64,000 nt of DNA from CAILZL01 sp963791615. GTDB taxonomy: Bacteria; Pseudomonadota; Gammaproteobacteria; Steroidobacterales; Steroidobacteraceae. Below, in pieces: positions 59,493 through 64,000 of the stretch (positions are counted from its first letter, which is position 1; each line of letters begins with the position of its first letter). The stretch lies in contig CAWBTE010000017.1 of assembly GCA_963791615.1 (NCBI GenBank), forward strand, positions 1 to 64,000, read 5' to 3'. The translations under genes were made by a program, and so were the position numbers. The notes beneath the pieces are model-generated. The model worked only from the letters and a program-made list of their open reading frames with translations. It was not told where the DNA came from and searched no databases.

Positions 59493-60605
59493 TCAGCCGG
59501 ATTTTGCACCGGAGTACTGCTTTTCCACCCACTGGCGATAGCTGCCATCCATCACGGCGCGCCACCAGGGTTCGTTGTGCAGATACCAGTCCACGGTGCT
59601 GCGCAGGCCAGCATCAATGCGTACCTGCGCCTGATAACCCAGCTCGGACTCGATCTTGTGGCAGTTGATCGCATAGCGGCGATCATGGCCGGGACGATCC
59701 TTGACGTAGGTCATCAGCGTTTCACTGGGCTGGCCTTGTGATGCGGGGGCGGCAGGAAAACGCGCCTTCAAGGTTGCATTGCTGGCAAACAGCGCATCCA
59801 TGATGGCGCACAGCGTTCGCACCAGGTAAATGTTCTCCGCTTCCGAACCACCGCCAATGTTGTACACCTCACCCACTTGACCCTGCTGCAACACCAGCTC
59901 GATGCCACGGCAATGATCGGTCACATGCAGCCAGTCACGCACATTCCGGCCATCACCATAAATCGGCAGTGCCTTGCCACTCAGGATGTTGACGATCATC
60001 AGCGGAATGAGTTTTTCCGGAAAATGAAACGGCCCGTAGTTGTTCGAACAATTGCTGGTGGTGACGTTCAGTCCATAGGTATGGTGATAGGCGCGCACCA
60101 GATGATCGGAAGCGGCCTTGCTGGCCGAGTACGGTGAATTGGGTGCATACGCTGTGGTCTCGGTAAACGCCGGGTCGGTGGCGCTGAGCGAGCCATACAC
60201 TTCATCGGTGGAAACATGATGAAAACGATGCCCGGGCAGCGGCTTCTCATCCAGCCACACCTTGCGCGCCGCCTTGAGCAGCGAATGCGTACCCAGCACA
60301 TTGGCTTCGATAAAGACATCAGGCCCGTGAATCGAGCGATCCACATGCGACTCGGCAGCAAAATGCACCAGCGTGTCGATGGCTTCATCACGCAACAGGG
60401 ACTCAACCAACCCGGTATCGCTGATATCACCCTGTACAAAACGCAACTCAGGTCGTTGCCGAACACTGTCCAGATTGGCCAGATTGCCGGCATAGGTCAG
60501 GGCATCCAGCACCACTACCCGATCACCCGGATGTTGCGTCAGCCAGTGATGCACGAAGTTCGAGCCGATAAAACCGGCGCCGCCGGTGATCAATAACTTT
60601 TTCAC
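59493..60605 (-). CDS. rfbB: dTDP-glucose 4,6-dehydratase
   Basis: A 370-residue extended SDR starting at GTG 60605 (GGAG 6 bp upstream). 'KKLLITGGAGFIGSNFVHHWL' is the NAD+ site, 'VHFAAESHVDRSIHGPDVFIEANVLGTHSLL' the second motif, 'HVSTDEVYGSL' the Thr-Asp-Glu catalytic motif, and 'YSASKAASDHLVRAY' the YxxxK. It converts dTDP-glucose to dTDP-4-keto-6-deoxyglucose, step 2 of dTDP-L-rhamnose synthesis. The order rfbA-C-D-B differs from the common B-D-A-C. It ends 124 bp before the SLBB gene. Confidence 0.95.
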   Translation of the reverse strand: MKKLLITGGAGFIGSNFVHHWLTQHPGDRVVVLDALTYAGNLANLDSVRQRPELRFVQGDISDTGLVESLLRDEAIDTLVHFAAESHVDRSIHGPDVFIEANVLGTHSLLKAARKVWLDEKPLPGHRFHHVSTDEVYGSLSATDPAFTETTAYAPNSPYSASKAASDHLVRAYHHTYGLNVTTSNCSNNYGPFHFPEKLIPLMIVNILSGKALPIYGDGRNVRDWLHVTDHCRGIELVLQQGQVGEVYNIGGGSEAENIYLVRTLCAIMDALFASNATLKARFPAAPASQGQPSETLMTYVKDRPGHDRRYAINCHKIESELGYQAQVRIDAGLRSTVDWYLHNEPWWRAVMDGSYRQWVEKQYSGAKSG

Positions 60606-60618
60606 ACTAACTCCAGTG

Positions 60619-61527
60619 TCAGGCTGAAGCCTGATCTGTTTGAACCTGCTGCATCACTTCCCGCAGGCGCTGCCGCCAATGCACTGGAGTCAGGCCCAGT
60701 GCCGCATGCGTGGCTGATTTGTCGAGCACACTGTAAGCAGGGCGTCGCACCGGCGTCGGAAATTCATGGGTAGCAATGGGCATCACCTGCGGCAGGCTGT
60801 CCAGCAGACCACAGGCCAGTGCTTCTTCAGCAATCGCCACGGCGAAGTCATACCAGCTGGCCACCCCCGCGTCTGTCCAGTGATAGATGCCGGACAACTC
60901 CGGGTGCTGCACCAACAGCCACAGCACCTGCGCCAGTGAATGGCTACAGGTGGGCGTTCCCACCTGGTCGGCCACCACCCGCACCGCGCCGCGTTCCTGC
61001 ATCAAACGCAACATGGTGCGCAAGAAATTTTTGCCGTGAGCGTCGTAAACCCAGGCGGTGCGCACGATCAGCGCGCGATTGCCAAGTATTTCCTGCACGG
61101 CCTGTTCGCCGGCCTGTTTGGTGCGGCCATACACACCCAGTGGCGCAGGCTGGCTATCCGGCTGATACGGTGTTGAACTCACGCCATCAAAAACGAAGTC
61201 CGTCGAAACATGCAGCAGGCGTGCGGCGCTTGTTTCGCGTGCTGCATTGGCAAGATTACGCGGCCCCTCAACATTGCCACGTTCGGCTGCTGCGACTTCG
61301 GTTTCTGCTTTGTCGACCAGCGTATAGGCGGCCGCATTGATGATCACCGTCGGCTGAAATTCTTCGACACAGCGCTGCACACTGTCCAGATCACCGATAT
61401 CCAGCTCTGCACGCGTAACGGCGCACAGGACAACTTCCTGCGGCGCTGAAGCACACAACGCACGCGCCAACTGGCCGTTTGCGCCGGTCACCAGCACTTT
61501 CACCGGGTGTCCAGCACGCGTAGTCAA
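60619..61527 (-). CDS. rfbD: dTDP-4-dehydrorhamnose reductase
   Basis: A 302-residue SDR. 'VKVLVTGANGQLARALCAS' binds NADPH, 'AAAYTLVDKAETEVAAAERGNVEGPRNLANAA', 'HVSTDFVFDG' and 'YGRTKQAGEQAV' hold the catalytic Ser/Thr-Tyr-Lys. The start is probably TTG 61527, overlapping the rfbC stop as TTGA; a GTG at 61503 is an alternative closer to the fold. It makes dTDP-L-rhamnose, the last step. Its end is 13 bp before rfbB. Confidence 0.95.
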   Translation of the reverse strand: MTTRAGHPVKVLVTGANGQLARALCASAPQEVVLCAVTRAELDIGDLDSVQRCVEEFQPTVIINAAAYTLVDKAETEVAAAERGNVEGPRNLANAARETSAARLLHVSTDFVFDGVSSTPYQPDSQPAPLGVYGRTKQAGEQAVQEILGNRALIVRTAWVYDAHGKNFLRTMLRLMQERGAVRVVADQVGTPTCSHSLAQVLWLLVQHPELSGIYHWTDAGVASWYDFAVAIAEEALACGLLDSLPQVMPIATHEFPTPVRRPAYSVLDKSATHAALGLTPVHWRQRLREVMQQVQTDQASA

Positions 61528-62081
61528 ACGAACACCTCGGCATCACGCAAACCCGGCGCTTGTGCATCCTTCACGGCAAGTTGTGGTGGCACACCCGCCG
61601 GCAAGGGCCATTCAATGCCGATCTCAGGATCGTCCCAGCGAATGCAGCGCTCGTACTGTGGCGCATAGACATCGGTGCACTTGTACATGAAGTCCACGTC
61701 ATCCGTGAGTGACAAAAAGCCATGCGCAAAGCCCGGTGGCACCCACATCATGTGGTGATTGACGTCACTCAGCTCCACACCCACCCATTGGCCAAAATTG
61801 GGCGAGCTACGCCGCACATCCACCGCCACATCGAATGCGGCGCCGCGCGACACCCGCACCAGTTTTCCCTGCGTGTTCTGAATCTGGTAATGCAGGCCAC
61901 GCAGAATCCATTGCGAGGAATGACTGTGATTGTCCTGCACGAAATCAACATCAATGCCGCCCGCCGCAAACTTCTGCCGCTGCCAGCTTTCCAGAAAATA
62001 GCCGCGTGGATCACCGAACACGCGTGGCTTGATAAGGATGACTTCCGGGAGTCGTGTGGGAATGAATTCCATACCGGTCAT
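61524..62081 (-). CDS. rfbC: dTDP-4-dehydrorhamnose 3,5-epimerase
   Basis: A 185-residue cupin. 'VILIKPRVFGDPRGYFLESW', 'DNHSHSSQWILRGLHYQ' with the catalytic His, 'GAAFDVAVDVRRSSPNFGQWVGVELS' and 'WVPPGFAHGFLSLTDDVDFMYKCTDVY' are the standard motifs. It performs step 3 of rhamnose synthesis. It overlaps rfbA by ATGA, giving coupled translation. Confidence 0.95.
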   Translation of the reverse strand: MTGMEFIPTRLPEVILIKPRVFGDPRGYFLESWQRQKFAAGGIDVDFVQDNHSHSSQWILRGLHYQIQNTQGKLVRVSRGAAFDVAVDVRRSSPNFGQWVGVELSDVNHHMMWVPPGFAHGFLSLTDDVDFMYKCTDVYAPQYERCIRWDDPEIGIEWPLPAGVPPQLAVKDAQAPGLRDAEVFV

Positions 62082-62941
62082 TCCTTGAGAATATCCAGCA
62101 GGTAAGCGCCATAGCCGGACTTGCCCAACCCCGCGGCCAGTCGTTCCAGCTGCGGCGCATCAATATAGCCAGCGCGATAGGCGATCTCTTCTGGACAACA
62201 CACCTTGAGGCCCTGACGACTTTCCAGCGCTTCGATGAACATGGAGGCCTGCAACAGGGATTCATGGGTGCCGGTGTCCAGCCACGCCACGCCACGGCCA
62301 AATAGCTCAACGCTCAACGTACCGCGCTCCAGATAAGCTTTGTTCACATCCGTGATTTCGTATTCGCCACGCGCAGAGGGCTTGAGGCTGGCGGCAATCT
62401 CCACCACATCGTTGTCGTAGAAATACAAACCGGTCACTGCATAGTTGGACTTGGGCTGTGTGGGCTTTTCTTCAATCCCCAGCGCCCTGCCTTGTGCATC
62501 GAAGTGCACCACGCCATAGCGTTCGGGATCTTTCACCCGATAGGCGAATACGGTTGCGCCTGGCGTTGCCGCAGCGGTTTGCAGTTGCTCGGGCAGACCA
62601 TGCCCGTAAAAAATATTGTCGCCGAGCACCAGGGCCACACGGTCATGGCCAATGAATGGACGACCGATGGTGAAGGCCTGTGCCAACCCGTCAGGGCTTG
62701 GTTGTTCAGCGTATTGCAGGTTGATGCCCCATTGATGGCCATCACCCAGCAGGCGTCTATACAACGGCAGATCAAACGGCGTGGAGATCAACAGGATGTC
62801 GCGAATGCCAGCCAGCATCAGCGTCGACAAGGGGTAGTACACCATCGGCTTGTCGTAAATGGGCAGCAACTGTTTGCTGACACCCAGCGTCACCGGGTGC
62901 AGGCGCGTGCCGGAACCGCCGGCGAGAATAATTCCCTTCAT
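62078..62941 (-). CDS. rfbA: Glucose-1-phosphate thymidylyltransferase
   Basis: A 287-residue nucleotidyltransferase. 'KGIILAGGSGTRLHPVTLGVSKQLLPIYDKPMVYYPLSTLM' is the dTTP-binding signature, 'LVLGDNIFYGHG' the metal site and 'GVVHFDAQGRALGIEEKPTQPKSNYAVTGLYFYDNDV' the sugar-phosphate part. It makes dTDP-glucose from glucose-1-phosphate and dTTP, step 1 of the dTDP-rhamnose pathway. It lies 40 bp after pgi. Confidence 0.95.
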   Translation of the reverse strand: MKGIILAGGSGTRLHPVTLGVSKQLLPIYDKPMVYYPLSTLMLAGIRDILLISTPFDLPLYRRLLGDGHQWGINLQYAEQPSPDGLAQAFTIGRPFIGHDRVALVLGDNIFYGHGLPEQLQTAAATPGATVFAYRVKDPERYGVVHFDAQGRALGIEEKPTQPKSNYAVTGLYFYDNDVVEIAASLKPSARGEYEITDVNKAYLERGTLSVELFGRGVAWLDTGTHESLLQASMFIEALESRQGLKVCCPEEIAYRAGYIDAPQLERLAAGLGKSGYGAYLLDILKE

Positions 62942-62981
62942 GTTTTTCTCCCGTTACATGAGGCAGTTTTCAAACCCGCCT

Positions 62982-64000
62982 CTACTTGCGCCACTTGCTC
63001 ACATAGCCTAACAAGCCCTGCACAGCAGGCGCCACATTCGTAGCCGTCTCTGGTTTTTCTACTGACGGCACCAGTGCATCGGCCATCTTCTTGCCCAGCT
63101 CCACGCCCCATTGATCAAAGGCATTGATGCCCCAGATCACGCTTTCCACAAACACCTTGTGCTCATACAGGGCAATCAGTTTGCCCAGCGTCTTCGGACC
63201 CAGACGCGGGAACAGCAACAAGGATGAGGGACGGTTACCGGGATGAATCTTGTGCGCCGCCAGCCGTGATATGGCTGCATCGTCCAGTCCGCGCGCCTGT
63301 AATTCAGCCCGAACATCATTCATATCATGCCCCAGCGCAAAGGCCTGCGCCTGGGCGAAACAATTGGCCAGCGCCAGGTTCTGCTGGCCCTGATAGTCAC
63401 TGGAAGCATTGACCGGCGCAATAAAATCCAGCGCCACGCGCGCCGTGCCCTGATGCAGCAACTGGAAAAACGAGTGCTGGGCATTCGATCCCGGTTCACC
63501 CCACACCACTGCACCGGTATCGCATTCAACCGGCAGACCTTCATGCGTAACCCGCTTGCCATTGCTTTCCATATCCAGCTGCTGCAGATATGCCGCGAAG
63601 CGATGCAGTCGCTGGTCGTAAGGCAGCACCGCATGTGAATCCAGACCCAGGAAATTGCGATTCCACACACCCAGCAAACCCATCAGCACGGGATAGTTGT
63701 TTTCAAACGGTGCAGTCTGAAAATGCTCGTCCATGATGCGACCGCCTTCCAGCATCAATTCAAAATTATCCATACCGATGGCCAGCGCGATCGACAGCCC
63801 CACCGCTGACCATAATGAATAACGGCCGCCCACCCAGTCCCACATCGTGAACCGGTTTTGCGGCGCGATCAGGAAGGCATCCAGCGCCTTGGCATTGGTG
63901 GACACCGCAGCAAAGTGTCGCGACACACCGCCCGCGCCCAGCCGATCCACAATCCACTGCCGGGCAATTTTTGCATTACTCAGTGTTTCCAGCGTGGTGA
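62982..64000 (-). CDS. pgi: Glucose-6-phosphate isomerase, C-terminal part (cut by window edge)
   Basis: About 339 residues to the stop at 62982; the frame stays open to the window end, where TTLETLSNAKIARQWIVDRL is readable. 'FTMWDWVGGRYSLWSAVGLSIAL', 'GEPGSNAQHSFFQLLHQGT' and 'GINAFDQWGVELGKKMADAL' are PGI signatures; Glu, His and Lys of these motifs are catalytic. It links fructose-6-phosphate and glucose-6-phosphate, feeding the rfb enzymes downstream. The combination pgi-rfbACDB-SLBB in one strand suggests an operon for a rhamnosylated exopolysaccharide or O-chain. Confidence 0.95.
   Translation of the reverse strand, partial: TTLETLSNAKIARQWIVDRLGAGGVSRHFAAVSTNAKALDAFLIAPQNRFTMWDWVGGRYSLWSAVGLSIALAIGMDNFELMLEGGRIMDEHFQTAPFENNYPVLMGLLGVWNRNFLGLDSHAVLPYDQRLHRFAAYLQQLDMESNGKRVTHEGLPVECDTGAVVWGEPGSNAQHSFFQLLHQGTARVALDFIAPVNASSDYQGQQNLALANCFAQAQAFALGHDMNDVRAELQARGLDDAAISRLAAHKIHPGNRPSSLLLFPRLGPKTLGKLIALYEHKVFVESVIWGINAFDQWGVELGKKMADALVPSVEKPETATNVAPAVQGLLGYVSKWRK

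Overview
The window looks like chromosomal DNA of a GC-rich Gram-negative proteobacterium. Evidence is the TonB/ExbB/ExbD system, several TonB-dependent outer-membrane receptors, DUF6152 proteins and an rfbABCD dTDP-rhamnose operon. The gene mix (many VOC enzymes, DUF6152, large receptors) recalls gammaproteobacteria such as Steroidobacter relatives, but that placement is inference. No rRNA, tRNA, CRISPR array or intact transposase was seen, and no recognisable transcription factor apart from a VapB antitoxin.

Layout. (1) 1-5984, minus strand: an aromatic-type catabolic operon (Asp-box propeller, HpcH/HpaI aldolase, two 4,5-dihydroxyphthalate-decarboxylase-like proteins, extradiol-type VOC dioxygenase, frameshifted SDR, start of an FAH hydrolase). 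(2) 6250-10480: a patchwork of small genes with two gene relics copied from genes further right, and a broken vapBC pair. (3) 10486-16250: a flavin-dependent LLM oxidoreductase, then a coupled minus-strand operon whose four products all carry export signals (PrpD-like, alpha/beta hydrolase, substrate-binding lipoprotein, VOC protein). (4) 16802-20300: an MHS transporter, then three decayed genes, one a TIR/deoxyribosyltransferase-like defence-type protein. (5) 20566-27900: a second catabolic island (aromatic-acid MFS transporter, two LigI-like amidohydrolases, and divergently a VOC dioxygenase, LeuC/LeuD-like hydratase and a maleate-isomerase-type Asp/Glu racemase). The first and second catabolic islands together could cleave a ring and pass a maleate-like C4 acid to central metabolism.

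(6) 28053-44959: a secreted-protein and receptor island. It holds one intact TonB receptor and one decayed copy, three DUF6152 proteins whose mature N-terminus is predicted to be His-His, four paralogues of an uncharacterised exported family with an 'EGDTLVV' motif, a lactonase-type propeller and a type-B carboxylesterase. Three transcription units here share a roughly 42-nt upstream element, and the intact receptor is preceded by a textbook Pho box. This is the best candidate for an undescribed system. (7) 45142-51052: a Fur-box-led iron operon (tonB-exbB-exbD-siderophore receptor-piuC-PepSY-cytochrome b561). (8) 51206-56455: two near-identical MDR quinone-oxidoreductase-like genes with signal peptides, an MFS transporter, a solute-binding protein and a double ABM-domain protein. 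(9) 56510-64000, minus strand: pgi-rfbA-rfbC-rfbD-rfbB and a large SLBB polysaccharide-export protein.

Single-base frameshifts are frequent but clustered in certain genes (SDR, vapC, VOC dioxygenase 2, leuC-like, genes at 18.3-20.3 kb, TonB receptor 2), while long neighbours are intact. Multi-lesion genes look like true decay. The single-lesion ones could be decay or consensus errors.
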